NCBI GenBank assembly: GCA_963995505.1
Contig: OZ023190.1
Location: forward strand, 17,168,092-17,232,091
Direction of reading: 5' to 3'
Length of the DNA stretch: 64,000 nucleotides
From: Hypericum androsaemum
Lineage: Eukaryota; Streptophyta; Magnoliopsida; Malpighiales; Hypericaceae
Shown: positions 12,093 to 26,673 of the stretch, in pieces
How the letters are laid out: each line of letters begins with the position of its first letter
Numbering within the stretch: position 1 is the stretch's first letter
Translations under genes and position numbers: made by a program
Notes under the pieces: model-generated
What the model saw: only the letters and a program-made list of their open reading frames with translations
Database searches by the model: none
Told to the model about the DNA's origin: nothing

Positions 12093-12550
12093 AAAATTCT
12101 CCTACAATTGCAAGATTAAGCCAAAAAGTAAGCTACCTTTTCTCCTTCTTGTGAGCACATTAGAGAAACTTCAGAAAGGAGAGGAAGAAAGTTTACCCCA
12201 AAAGAAGAGAAAGAAAGCCAAGATACCTTCAAACTAAGTTATTGGAGGAGGTGGCCAAGATGGAAGTTTTATGGTTTTTCTCTTTTGGAAATAGAGAGAT
12301 GTGGAAAATATGAAGAGGATGAAAGACTTGGAGAAAAAGAGAGAAGTGGTGTCTTCTAAAAGCTAAGTGGAGAAAGGGGAAAAATTGTGTCTTTTAAAGG
12401 CTAAGTGGAAAAATGCATTATTGGCCTTTGGAGGGAAGTTCAAAATTGAGGGGGTTCAAAAATTGAATTTCCATCAAGGCAAAAGGTTTAGGAGTAACAC
12501 ATCAACATTTCTCACTCGACCACTTCGAAGTATTAATGTGCAGGGGGCAT
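12093..12550 (+). other. non-coding 3' internal region and polypurine tract of gypsy element
   Basis: This A/G-rich sequence has no recognisable domain where polymerase genes would be expected. It ends gcagggggcat, a polypurine tract immediately before the 3' LTR start TGTTGGAGG. Confidence 0.75.
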
Positions 12551-14547
12551 TGTTGGAGGTTGAAATATGCCTGGATTAAGATATAATTTTTTATGATCGG
12601 ACCAACAAGGCTTCGGTCACAAGCCAGACCGACGAGGCTTTGGTTCCAAGCCAGACCGGTGAGACTTTGGTCACAATCCAAACCAACCGGGCTTCGGTCG
12701 CAAGCCAAATTAACAAGGCTTCGGTAGCAAGACTGACCGACGAGGCTTCGATTCCAAGCCGGACCGACGAGGCTTCGGTCGTAAGCCAAACCAACAAGTC
12801 TTCGGTAGCAAGACTGATCGACGATGCTTCAGTTCTAAGCCAGACCGACGAGGCTTTGATCGCAAGCCAAACCAACAAGGCTTCGGTCGCAAGACCGATC
12901 GACGAGGCTTCGGTTCCCAGCCAGACTGACGAGATTTCAATCGCAAGCCAACCTAATAAGGTTTCGGTCGCAAGGCAGACCGACGCAGCTTCGGTTCCAA
13001 GCCAGGCCAACAAGGCTTCGGTCGCAAGCCAAACCAATAAGGTTTCGGTAGCAAGACCGACCGACGAGGCTTCGGTTCTAAGCTAGACCAACGAGACTTC
13101 GATAGCAAGCCAAACCAACAAGGCTTCGATCGCAAGACCGATCAACGAGGCTTCGGTTCTAAGTCAGACTAACGAGATTTTGGTCGCAAGCCAAACCAAC
13201 AAGGCTGCGGTCACAAGGCAGATCGACAAGGCTGCGGTTCCAAGCTTGACCAACGAGACTTCGGTTACAAGCTAAACCAACAAGACTTCGGTCGCAAGAC
13301 CAACCGACGAGGCTTCGATCACAAGCAAAACCAACCAGGCTTCGGTCGCAAGATAGACTAATGAGGCTTTGGTTTCAAGCCGAACTAATGAGGCTTTGGT
13401 CGCAAGCCAAACTAACAAGGCTTTGGTTCTAAGCCAGACCGACAAGGCTTTGGTTCTAAGCCGGACCAACATCATTACCTTGACCAAGCCGGACCTCATC
13501 TATTTTCTTGATACCGATGGTATTACCTTGGGTAGGTTGGACCGACGGTATTGCCTTAAGCAAGCCAGACCAAAAACCTCCAATGGGGTAACGAGCCCGT
13601 TATTAGACCGGCGGCCCATTAAGGGACCGACAAGCCCATTATAGGTCAAACCAACTACCTCCAATGAGATAAGTTAGACCAACCAGTAGGCCCTCTTGTG
13701 GCCAGACCAATGGGATGTCCATTCGGGCCGGTCTGACAAGGTCTTTGTTTCAACCAATGACAAGGATAACTCTCCACTAAGGCTGGACCGATGAGGATCG
13801 TGTTTGGACCAACACCAAGCCCTTATTAGGCCGGACCGATGAGTAGGATAGAACTAGGACAACAACAAGCTCTTGTTGGGCCGGGCCGGACAAGGTACTT
13901 TTTTGAGCTAGACCGAAGTAGTCATACTATTTGCCAGCAATATCGGGGTCAAGTTGGCTTCATCGATATAACAAAGGTGGTTCGGGTTTCTCATTATGAA
14001 ATAAGGCAAAGTCGGCATCTTTGATATGACAAAGGCGGTTCGGGTTTCTCATCATGAGCCGGAACTAAATTGGCATCATCGATATGACTAAGGCGATTTG
14101 TGTTTCTCATAATGAGCCGGAGCCAAGTTGGTATTGTCAAAGACAGTTTAGGTTTCTCATCATGAGCCGGAGCCAAGTTGGCATTATCAAAGACGGTTTG
14201 AATTTCTCATCATAAGTCGGAGCCAAGTTGGCATTGTCTAAGGCAGTTTCGGTTTCTCATCATGAGTCGGAAGCCAAGTTGGCATTGCCCAAGGTAGTTT
14301 CGATTTTCATCATAAGCCGGAGCCAAGTTGGCATCGTCTATATAAGGGGGGCCCGGGCATGAGACCAAGATCATCAATCAACCACACAACCAACTACTCT
14401 ATTTTTACTTGTATCGTTTTCCTTTCCGTAGCTTAGCTTTAGTCGTCTTTAGAAATTTTTTCACCCATTCCGTTAGACCGACTTTGGGACGATCACTCCG
14501 GACCGTCTCAGAAAGTCTTACGTTCTTGTACCACTTTTTCCACGACA
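12551..14547 (+). repeat. 3' LTR of gypsy-like element
   Basis: It is 1997 bp long with the same internal order as the 5' LTR: 27-bp minisatellite (about 12600-13470), unique middle, 50-bp array (about 13935-14335), TATA block near 14337 and a terminal CGACA. It is visibly diverged from the 5' LTR by many substitutions and small indels, so the insertion is clearly older than that of the copia element at 1-5793. Confidence 0.93.
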
Positions 14548-14552
14548 CATTC

Positions 14553-16489
14553 TTAATATCTCGACGTTTCACCTGGATTGGTGAATCTATTATGTCTCCG
14601 GATAACATAACAGGTAATCTAAAAATACTGTCCCCTTCTTCCTCTCTCCTTTTATTACGAGGCCTAGAAAAGAGTAGCTGTCTTCATCCAGTGCTAGCTA
14701 GAAAAGTGTCGTCTACTAATGGCAGATTGATAAGTTTTTTTTTCCAGAATTGCAGATTGATAAGTATTGGATTAAAAAAGTCGTGAGTCTGTTTCTTCAT
14801 CTTTTCAGGCACCAAAATTATAAAAAAGAGAGAGAAAATGAAATTGTGCTCATTGATATCAAGAAGTACACATAATGCCATACAAATTCATGTGGGTCGT
14901 TTCTATGGGGGTCAAAATATCGAGTAGGTATTTTGACCGGGCTAGATCTTCAAAAGTTACACAAAAAATCATAATCGTTTCTAATATGAATTAGTCAATT
15001 TACGAAAAATTTGAATGTCCTGTAATTTTGACACATTACTTTCTCAGCTCCATCTTTTTGCTGACTGTAGACTAAGGTCCCAAAACAGTCCCTTGAACTT
15101 GACCATGTATGTACCACAATCAGTACTTCAAAAGTTCAGATATGTCCACATTACCATCACCACCTGGCCACATCAATACACCGTATTAGATTGTTTCTAT
15201 ATTAAAAAAAATACACTGTATGAGTGGCCTCTTCTTCAAAGTATCTGGGTGTCAAAAAGCATCAAACTACATATATTAAAACTGAACCGAACTTCTGCAT
15301 AGTGACACAACTCTCCCAAGTAGCGAAAATCATGCAAAACTCCGGACTACACGCCAAATCAGTGACACTTTGACTTGCTAGTATTGGTTATCAATTTCCC
15401 CAACATTTACAAGAACCTGATGAAACTAACATCTTGACATGATTGGACTAGGCAAGGGAAAAAGGTCCAAGGAAATGTCAAAGTTGCGTATATATGTCCA
15501 ATTGAGTATATATGTCCAATTGAGTGATAAAATGAGCAAAGAGGATGGTGATGTGATGGATCAAATTAGATCCCATCGTTTGGTTGGTCATCTACTGTGT
15601 GTATCGTCTTAGACGATCGTTCATATGTAACCATCCATGTGCATCTTGCATGTGGTATATACCCCAACTCGGGTTTTGTCCGCCCTGGAACTGATGATGC
15701 CCCTCTTGTAATAAACTCGTCCGGTTTGACCAATTTTCTCGCACTTTCCTCGTGAAGACACGATGCTAAAATCGTAAAAAATTGACTTGTGCGAATCTCT
15801 AGTGTCTGTTTACGTACCTATAGATAATAACTAATTATAAGTCTGGAAATTGGGTGTCTTTACGAATTTTAATTATAAAAATTATAAATTCACATTTGAT
15901 TCGTCTGAATACGAATTTGGATTCGTATGATCCAGTTCAAGTTCGAAATTTTTTTTTCTCGAATCGAATCGAATCCGAATCAGATTCAATTTATGGTCAC
16001 CCTTACCTAGTCAGATATGTTTGTACTTTCGTAGGGAGTGATCACAGATCGAATTCGGATAAATTCAAATTACAATTCACCTAATTCAAATTATGAAAAA
16101 ATATGATCCGTCCAATAAACAATTCGAATACAAATTCATATTCGTATAAGCCAGTTATTTGCTTGTTGTGTTGCAACGAAAGGCTTAACCTAATTTTCGT
16201 GGGCTGGAATGGCCGGTCAGTATTGGGCCGTAAGTTTGGGCCTTATCCTCATAAAAAAGCCCATGTCGGCCCATAAAGTCACCGCCACAGGCCCATAAAG
16301 AAAGGATCTTTTCCTTTCCCCCGACTTTTTGAGAAGGTTTCCTTTCCCTGACTTGAAACAAAAGAAATCTCTCACTTCCTCCCTCCCATTATAAAAGAAA
16401 TCTCTCCCTCCCTCCCTCTCTCTCTCTCCCCCCCTCTCGCTCTTCGAGTACAATTTCAGTGATAAGGACCGGAAAATCGGCGGAGGAGA
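14553..16489. other. 5' flank of RPT6 pseudogene, first copy of a tandem duplication
   Basis: This stretch is homologous to 17076-19874. Shared blocks include ctgtcttcatcc...gtgctagctagaaaa (14676 and 17140), tgacttgctagtattggtt, and ttaacctaattttcgtgggctggaatggcc (written here in two parts of one block near 16190). It carries the same GGCCCA/TGGGCT promoter motifs and CT-rich leader as the intact copy. No independent gene is seen. Confidence 0.8.
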
Positions 16490-17070
16490 ATGGCGGCGGT
16501 AGAATTGGAGGCGGTGAGGAAGGCGGGGGACACGTGGCCGGGAAATATCAGCATCAACAGCGGGAAGCAGCAGCAAGGGGAAGGGCTGAGGCAGTACTAT
16601 CTCAAACGCATCCACGAGCTCCTGCTTCTGGTCTGCCAGAAGACCCACAACCTCAACCGCCACGCGCAACGACCTCAATTCTCGCGGTTCGTCTTCTTTT
16701 CGTCCTCAGTCTAGGGTTTTGTTGTCTTTTATTTTGTTTTGGGATTTGATCAAACCCTAATTTTGCTGTTTCTGATTTGGGGGGCGTGGTGATGATGCTT
16801 AGGGAGGAGTTACAGCTTCCGCAAGAGTCCGGGTCTTGTGTTGGCGAGGTTGTTAAAAGTTATGGGCAAGAATAAGGTTCTGGTTAAGGTACGTTAGCTC
16901 GAAGCGTTTAAGTTAGGTTGCGATTTCTGAATCGTGTTCGACTACTGAAGGTGTTCTTGTGTTCAGGTTCATCCAAAAGGGAAGTATGTGGTTGACATTG
17001 ACAATAGTGTAGATATCACGAAGACCACTCCTTCGACGAGGGTCGCAATGCGCATCGCCGGTTTTCGAAT
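16490..17070 (+). pseudogene. truncated proteasome ATPase RPT6 pseudogene
   Basis: This is the paralogue of the first three exons of the intact gene at 19875. Exon 1 starts at ATG 16490 and matches well, but an 8-base loss in the segment after CTCAACCGCC shifts the frame. The exon 2 acceptor is mutated (the position aligned with gtag|TG in the intact copy reads gtggtg), and an extra A in exon 2 (gttgttaaaagtt) adds a second shift. Exon 3 homology begins about 16968 and ends near 17060-17070, at the junction with the second duplicated flank. Everything from the middle of exon 3 onward, including both ATPase motifs, is missing. It cannot encode a working subunit. Confidence 0.9.
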
Positions 17071-17873
17071 TTTGTCATTTTTAATATCATAACCACTCGA
17101 ATTTAGATTGGTCAATCTATTATTATGCCTAGGAAACAGTAGCTGTCTTTATCCTGTGCTAGCTAGAAAAGGGTCGTCTACTAATGACAGATTGGTTAGT
17201 ATTTGTTTTTTGAGAATTGCAGATTGATAAGTATTGAATTAAAAAGTCGCGAGTCTGTTTCTTCATCTTTCTTGGTACCAAAAATTTTAAAAAAAGAGAG
17301 AGAAAATGAAATTGTGATCATTGATATCATCAAGTACACATAATGCCATGCGAATTATGTAAGGAGCTTTATGTGTGAGGGTCAAAATCATACTCGTTTC
17401 TAACATGAATTAGTCAATTTACCGAAATTTTGAATGTATGGAGATTCTGACTTGTTTAAAAAATTATAACTTTTTATTTAAAAAATAAAACTTATGCACG
17501 CGTCAGTTTTTTTTATTTAAAAATTAAAACTTTGACGGACGATAACTTTTGACTTGTTTTGAGTTTTTGCTATTATAATATATTTTAGGAAAGATAATTT
17601 AACGATCTACAAGAATTGCGGCTTTGTCTTTTGAAAATTGATGTGTCGTTTAAAATTTTGTGCAGTTGGGTTGATTTTGCCGTTTGTGTTGTGAGAATTG
17701 AACTCATGACCTTTTGCACCCAAAACGAGAATCAAACTACTAGACCAGACACACTTCTTTCGTAAAAGTGCGCGTGGGCCGCCTTATTAATATTAGTTGT
17801 CAGATTCATTCTGCTAGACCCTAACAATACTGAATCCGACCGGTGGAAAAGCATCAAACTAGTTATATAGTAC

Positions 17874-18658
17874 AGGAAAATATTTATTTTAGTACCCTGT
17901 GGTATCACCGATTATCACTTGGATGCCATCTGGTTTTAAACTCATCAAACTGGACCAACTTATTTTAATTTTTATCACTTAGAAGATAATCAACCAATGC
18001 AAATCTCACATCAGAATAATTATATAATTACGCGAAAAGATGCATAAATAGAGGAAAATTATATATGTTTCATTGGTATCTAAGATGAACTTTCAACAGT
18101 TTCAACTTTGAAAGTGTAAAAAATATAAATATAATAAAACTTGAACTATCATTTGACCCGCAATCGAACTCATTCAATCTGTCATATAATAACTCAGAAG
18201 TTTACTCGATGGCTTCCGATTCTAAGTTTCTTTAGTTGGCCAATAATCTATTCCCTAATGTGTTAGGGTACCAAAAAGTGACAGTGGTAATAGGTGATAA
18301 AAATTGAAATAAGTTTGACCAGTTTGATGGTTTAAAACTACATGGTACCCAAGTGATAATCGTTGATACCACATGTTGTTAAAGTAAAATTTCCCCTTTT
18401 TAATATTATACAGAATTTTTTGGAACATTATAAACAAATTTGGTAATTTACCTATCGCCACGTCAGCATCGACATATTCGGGTCACTACCACGTAGGCGT
18501 CAAAACGACGCCGTTTGACCAAGAAATGAAGCACCAGACCTGGGATCCTCTAAGTGATAAAAAATGAAATAAGTTGGACTGATTTGATGGATTTAAAACT
18601 ATAGGATACCCAAGTGATAATTAATTGTACCATAAGGTACTAAAGAGAAAATTTTCCT
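17874..18658. mobile_element. foldback/MITE element with about 105-bp inverted arms
   Basis: The left arm (17874-17985, starting aggaaaatatttattttagt) and the right arm (about 18550-18658, ending gagaaaattttcct) are inverted copies of each other. Both contain the phrase tatcacttgg(g/a)t.cc and caacttattt...tttttatcactt. A third arm in right-hand orientation lies at about 18288-18400, so two elements may be nested or one end duplicated. The duplicated flank at about 15270 lacks the whole block, which supports a transposon insertion after the duplication. The target duplication is not clear. Superfamily is not assigned. Confidence 0.8.
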
Positions 18659-19605
18659 ATATTAAAATCGAATAAATTTCGGAATAGTGACGCAGCTCTC
18701 CCGACTAGCGAGATATAGATAATCATGCAAAACACTGGACTACACGTCAAACCAGTGACACTTGACTTGCTAGTATTGGTTATCATCACTCCCGATATTT
18801 ACAAGAACCTGATGAGAGTAACACCATGACATGATTGGACCAGGCAAGGGAAAAAGGTCTAAGGAAATGTCGAACTTGCGTATATATGTCCAATTGAGTG
18901 ATAAAATGAGCTAACGAGGTGGTGATGTGATGGATCAAATTAGCTCCATCATTTGGTTGGTCATCTACTGTGTGTGTCGTCTTAGACGATCGTTCATATG
19001 TAACAATCCATGTGCATCTTGCATGTGATATACCCAACTTGGATTTTTTCTGCCCTGGAACTAGATGATGCCCCCTTGTAATAAGCTCGTCGAGTTTGAC
19101 AGATTATCTCGCACTATCTTCATTTCATGATACGTTAATGATGTCAAACTCTTACAAATCTAGAGTGTATTTGTACGTACTTATATATAATAACTAATTA
19201 TAAGTCTGAAAATTGTCTAATAAGCCAGTTGCACGGGACTTATTGTAGTACTAGTGTGTGGTTAGTGATGTTGATGGTTCGAATTCAATGAATTTTAATT
19301 ATGAAAATTATAATTCGCATTTGATTCGTCCGAATACGAATTTGGATTCGTACGAACCAGTTCGAATCCGAATAAAAATTTGACGAATCAAATCGAATTT
19401 GAATCAAATTTAATTCATAATCACCCTTACATAGTGAGATATGTTTGTGTTTTCAATATTTAAGGTGGGAGATGATCACAGATCAATTATAATTCATATT
19501 CGATTAGTCCAATAAATAATTGGAATACGAATCTCGTATGAGCTAGTTGAATTCAAAGGTTCATCCCCTATGTGTGTTGCAACGAAAGGCTTAACCTAAT
19601 TTTAG

Positions 19606-19797
19606 TGGGCTGGAATGGCCTGTCAGTGTTGGGCCGTAATTTTGAGCCTTATCATCATAAAAAACCCATATCGGCCCATAAAGTAACCGCCATAGGCCCA
19701 TAAAGAAATGATCTTTTCCTTTCCCTGACTTTTTGAGAAGGTTTCCTTTCCCCCGACTTGAAACAAAAGAAATCTCACACTTCCCCCATTATAAAAG
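19606..19797 (+). promoter_or_regulatory. RPT6 promoter: site II elements and TATA box
   Basis: Four TGGGCY-type site II elements lie upstream of the gene: TGGGCT 19606-19611, TGGGCC 19630-19635, and inverted copies GGCCCA 19673-19678 and 19695-19700. A TATA-like ttataaaag is at 19789-19797, followed by a CT-rich leader. A telo-box AAACCCTAA lies in intron 1 (20134-20142). This combination is known from plant housekeeping and growth-linked genes. Function here is inferred from motif content. Confidence 0.6.
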
Positions 19798-19874
19798 AAA
19801 CCTCCCCCTCTCTCTCTCTCTCTCGCTCTTCGAGTACAATTTCAGTGATAAGGACCGGCAATCGGCGGAGGAGA

Positions 19875-22209
<2,335 letters not shown>

Positions 22210-23810
22210 GCTCAAACTATGTTGTTATTAACATGGTTCCTTTTTTATGCAATACTTGCCTCATGAACAAGAAACACACCCTTCCTGCCTTTCGACTCCT
22301 GCCGCGCTGAGATCACGCCTATCTGTTGCGGAAAGTAGATGTACAAGTTCATGAGGTAAACCTTATCGTTCTGAAGTGAAACCAGTCCCGAAGGGTCCTA
22401 GACCAAGTCTGTTATTTCGCGTCCGGAAATTCGGCTGTCACTTGAACTTGCGATTCCATCTATGTTTTCCCTGGCTCCATTGATGCTAGAGCGCCTTTTA
22501 TTCTATGCATCTTTTCTGCCTGATTCGTTTAGTGCTGCACCTAGAACTACTCTCATACTGCAAGTTTGCTGATCGACCACGAAATCCGATTTCGGAAATC
22601 GTCGATTATCCACATGTAAAATAGGCGAGAGAGAGAGAAAAATATACACCCAACTATAAAATGCCGCTAATTCAATTCCGAATTTGACTAATGTCGTCTT
22701 TAGAATAGTTAAAACAGTGAAAACCCTTCCATTTTTTTGGGACCTAATATCCACGTGTTGAATCCTACCGTATAAGCAATCATAGAATTAAGGTTCCGAT
22801 TTATGGAATTGGTTTAGCCAGATTAATGGGGAGTGATCGTCAATTTCTCAAGAACTTGGTTAGCATCAGGATTTGGAGACGATGGGGAATGGATGGATAC
22901 CCGAATAATGGGTTTGGGCCTGATCCAGGGAAAAACCTATCTGGTCTTGGGCCTGATCCATCGAAAACCTCTCTGGCTGGGCCGAACAACAAAATATACC
23001 TATTAAATAGAGAGAGGACCGAGCATCTACCAGCAAGTATTTAGATTAACTAGCGCTGAGTTTAACTAGTTTTATTATGTTTTGAGTTTGAATTTTTAAA
23101 AACATACTAGTGTTAAATACTTATTGAGAGAGCAATGTTTTGTGTTTGAGAGGCTACCTTAACCCAATACCGTAAGATACTAACTTTTTCAATGGGCCAT
23201 CATACGAAAGTCGTGTGAGTAATACCAGTACATTATAGGTCTCGCAGGAGTAAGTAACTCTCATACCATGTTAAAGTTTATATATACAACCCAAAATCGC
23301 AAAACAATAAGTATGTAGTTTTTCAATGGTAGTAATGTGTTAATTCCAACCCCTATACATGTAAAGTAGTATGCGTAGAAGGAAGAATTTGTTCTAACCA
23401 ATTGTTTCCGAATCTCATAAACACAATTGTGTTTAATCCACAATACGCCAATAGCTCTCGTGTTCAAATTCTTAAATATTGATTAAATTTTTTTGAGACA
23501 TTTTACGGATTTCACTCAACTCAATTTTAGATTAGGCACGTTAAAATATGGTGTGCTATAAATAAAAACAAAAAAATCAATACGCGTATAAAGTCAAAAT
23601 AATTTTGTTGTCCCCACCACCAATCTCCACTTGTCCTAAATTATCCAAAACCCATTACCCACTCCTGCCAAGAAAAAAAAAAGCAAAAAATAACAAAAGA
23701 GACGACCAGGCCAATTCCCCTCTTCTTCTTCTTCTTCTTCAACCTAAACCCAAAACCACGCCCGCCCAATTAGGGTTTGATCTTAGTAAAATTGAATTAT
23801 TTCACGAAAT
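22210..23810. other. intergenic region between RPT6 and the RING-CH gene
   Basis: The first part is presumably RPT6 3' UTR. Bases 22895-22990 hold two imperfect copies of a gggcctgatcca phrase. The segment gtgttaaatacttattgagagagc (in two halves at about 23104-23128) is the reverse complement of sequence near 32768-32800, so both are probably copies of a dispersed repeat. Bases 23708-23742 are a ctt-rich leader of the next gene. No gene is seen. Confidence 0.6.
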
Positions 23811-25971
23811 ATGAAGGAAGAAGTAGAGCTTGAAGCGGCCGCCGGGGGAGAAGCAGCGATCGAGAGCCACAGCGACTCCGATCCTCTCCTCCCGCGCCCA
23901 TCTCCGTCGTCTTCATCCCCGCCCGAACCGCAGGTTATTCCGTCGAGAGAGATTAGCCCCGAACACGTGGAGGACGACGACGACGACGACCTGGAAGGCG
24001 GGTCCGCCCCTACTTGCCGAATTTGCCTCGAGTCCGATTGCGAGCCCGGTACTTTATTTTTCCCTTCTCTCTAAAAATGAAAAAAAGTTTTGATCTTTCT
24101 TGTTTTTATTGACTTGGGCGACGTCGTTTTTGGGTGTGTGTGGTAGGTGACGAGTTGATATCACCGTGCATGTGTAAGGGCACCCAGCAGTTCGTCCACC
24201 GCCACTGCCTTGACCATTGGCGCTCCGTTAAAGTATTCATCTTTACCTTTTTTTTGTTGTTTTAATTTTGGAGCTTTTTTATGTACCATATGGTATCCCA
24301 ACCCACTCGGGTTCGAGCCGGGTATTTCCTTTGAAAGGTGACAGGGGCTAAGCCAGAATAACGCCCTTATCAGTTGATCAGGTGGGGAATTTGTGATGTT
24401 GATTGTTTTGTTTTGTTTTTGGATGAAATAGGAAGGGTTTGCGTTCTCTCATTGCACCACTTGCAAGGCTCAGTTTCATCTGAGGGTGGCTCTGTGGGAG
24501 GACAACTCCTGGCGCAAAACCAAGTTTAGGCTCTTTGTTACCCGCGATGTCATCATCGTCTTCCTCGCTGTCCAGACCGTGAGCTCTTCTTTCCTGATTC
24601 GTTTTAACTTTGCAGTTTGCTTGGTGGAATGTATTCAATTCATGTGGCGAAGTTGATGGTTTATGTGCATGTCTATGGTGAATTGACTGCTTAAAACTTC
24701 AGTGAAGGGTGAAGTAGCGGTTATAACTGAGAAGAAAGCTGTGTTGTCTGCAGATGATTGCTGTAATGGGGGGGTTTGCTTATCTTATGGACAAAGATGG
24801 AGCTTTCAGGAATTCGTTCAGTGATGGTTGGGATCGCATACTGTCGAAGCATCCTATACCCTTCTACTATTGTATCGGTAATTCTCTCCTCTCCTTTTTT
24901 CAACTTTTCCTTTTCGATGTCTTCTTTTGTAGGTTTATGCATGATCCCTTTAATTTGAGTTCTGCTCTACCCTTGAATCTGTGTCCCTGCCTCCAACACT
25001 TTGATTGTTTTCTTAACAATATTGTGAAAGACATGTTTTTATCTACTGGTTACCACATTTTGCTTTCTTCTTGTGGGGGTAAATCTACTCCAACAGTGTG
25101 CATTCTCTTTCTGATCATCCTACCTACTTAATTCTTGTAAGAGCCATCTACTGTTATTTGACTCTCTTTCTTGTGGGCGTGAAGTTGCTTTTGAATATAT
25201 ACCCCGACATTGTCATTTAAGCTATTTGCGGTGTAGCTTAAACTTTAGTTGATTGTGGTATCACCAAAATCTCTGGTTCGCAAGGGAAAAAGTAGGCAGT
25301 GATCATGGTTTTACTTCAGTATCTTCTCATGTTGGTTGTTACATTGTAGCTTGGTATCAAGTAAGGAAAATATGTTGCGAGAGAGCTCTTGCTTCCTGTT
25401 CCCCTACGTTTTATTTGCAATTTGCTGATACTGAACTTTCTGGGGCTTAAAACTTTTCAGGGGTGCTGGGCTTCTTTGTACTTGTCGGATTTTTCGGCCT
25501 TATATTGCATTGTTCATCCCTCAACAGTAATGATCCTAGGATGGCTGGTTGCCAAAATTGCTGTTATGGATGGGGAATTTTGGATTGCTTTCCTGCATCT
25601 ATGGAAGCATGTTTTGCGTTGGTTGTGGTTTTTGTAGTCATCTTTGCCATTCTTGGCATAGCTTATGGCTTTCTGGCAGCCACCATGGCTATTCAAAAGA
25701 TCTGGCAAAAGCACTATCATATCCTAACTAAGAGGGAGCTCACTAAAGTAAGCACTTCGTCTGCATCCTTCCTATTTTTATTGCTTGCATGGATGTGTGC
25801 CACCATGACCAGATCCAAGAGTTCACGGGACTGAATCCACGATTTTGGAGCAGCGACTGAGTTTTGTAAATTTTGCAGGAGTACATAGTGGAAGATCTTC
25901 ATGGCTGTTATTCCCCACCAAAGTTGGACCCGGAGCATGAAGAACGTTTGAAGATGCTTAAGCTGCTGTAA
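23811..25971 (+). CDS. membrane-bound RING-CH (MARCH-like) E3 ubiquitin ligase
   Basis: Exons: 23811-24048, 24147-24232, 24432-24578, 24754-24877, 25461-25747, 25879-25971. All introns are GT-AG, joining to 975 bases, or 324 residues. Residues 1-68 are an acidic, low-complexity N-terminus with a run of seven Asp. Residues 69-120 form a RING-CH (C4HC3) finger: TCRICLES, then SPCMCKGTQQFVHRHCLDHW and SHCTTC, split by introns 1 and 2. Hydrophobic segments at about 142-168, 200-216 and 248-269 predict three membrane helices. The loop between the last two is Cys-rich (GCQNCCYG, LDC). The family recruits E2 enzymes through the RING-CH finger to ubiquitinate membrane proteins; substrates of this member are unknown. 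The C-terminus (KRELTKEYIVEDLHG) faces the cytosol in the family model, which is inference. Confidence 0.92.
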
Positions 25972-26673
25972 TTAATTTAGGGTGAGGCGACCCTATGAGA
26001 CACAATAGAGTATATAATAATCAGAATCGCACAGTTAAATATGCATTTGCTTGGCATCTATATTTTCGTCGCAGCTGACTGCGTATCTTATCGATCGGTG
26101 AGTTTCGCTCCCGAGTTCTCTGAAGTAGCATCAGCGGCCTGTTTCATGTCTGCTCAATTCTGCAGATCTCCTTGACGTGGTTTGGCGAAGAACATTAACC
26201 GCTGGTGGGGTTTTTTTTTTAATGTAATATCAAAAGCAATCTTACTGCACTCGGTATAAAAATTGACTCGATATTAATTCCAGATTCAGAAATCTCGTCT
26301 TGGTATTGTTTCTGTTAGAACTTTCTGCAGGCTAATTCCTCATTTGATCGTTTTCTCCAATGACCTGTAGAAGAGCTCTGCATCTTTTCTGCAAATTAAC
26401 ACAATTTCTGGCACCGATGTAGACAAATTCTCTAGCCGGTAGCAGAGGAGTTTCGTGGTCACCCCCTGTCATTAGTATGACACTATCAAGTAGCGAGAGA
26501 CTTGAATTTCTTTCAATAACGAGAAACACGAATCGAATTCCAGTCGAATCCTCATTTTGTTTCGTACTTCTTTTAGCTTATTAGAGAATTAAGATTTTTT
26601 TTACTTCTGAATCTGCAGAATTTCCCGCAGAAAGAAACCAAAAATTTCACAGGACAGCAAACTTGACGTGTGC
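25972..26673. other. convergent 3' ends of the RING-CH and AKT1 genes
   Basis: Here the + strand RING-CH gene and the - strand AKT1 gene end facing each other, so most of this 0.7 kb should be 3' UTR sequence of one or the other. No further gene is seen. Confidence 0.6.

Larger units (their letters stand above)
6840..14552 (+). mobile_element. non-autonomous Ty3/gypsy-like LTR retrotransposon with target duplication
   Basis: The element occupies 6845-14547. It is flanked by the perfect 5-bp direct repeat CATTC (6840-6844 and 14548-14552), the hallmark of an intact LTR-element insertion. LTRs start TGTTGGAG/TGTTGGAGG and end CAACA/CGACA. The internal region is only about 3.6 kb. It encodes gag-like and protease-like remnants but no reverse transcriptase, RNase H or integrase, so any past mobility depended on an autonomous partner. 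Assignment to gypsy rests on the gag CCHC form (YC...WY...SHNTSNC), the protease form and the primer site, because no polymerase is present to classify. Confidence 0.93.
17071..19874. other. 5' flank of intact RPT6, second copy of the duplication
   Basis: It aligns with 14553-16489 but contains extra DNA, notably the foldback element at 17874-18658 that the first copy lacks. The 17480-17850 stretch is also unmatched. No separate gene is recognised. Confidence 0.75.

Noticed and set aside
24290..24330. tRNA B-box-like ggttcgagcc in an intron of the RING-CH gene, suggesting a SINE or tRNA gene
   Set aside because: No A box or cloverleaf partner is visible; probably part of a dispersed repeat.
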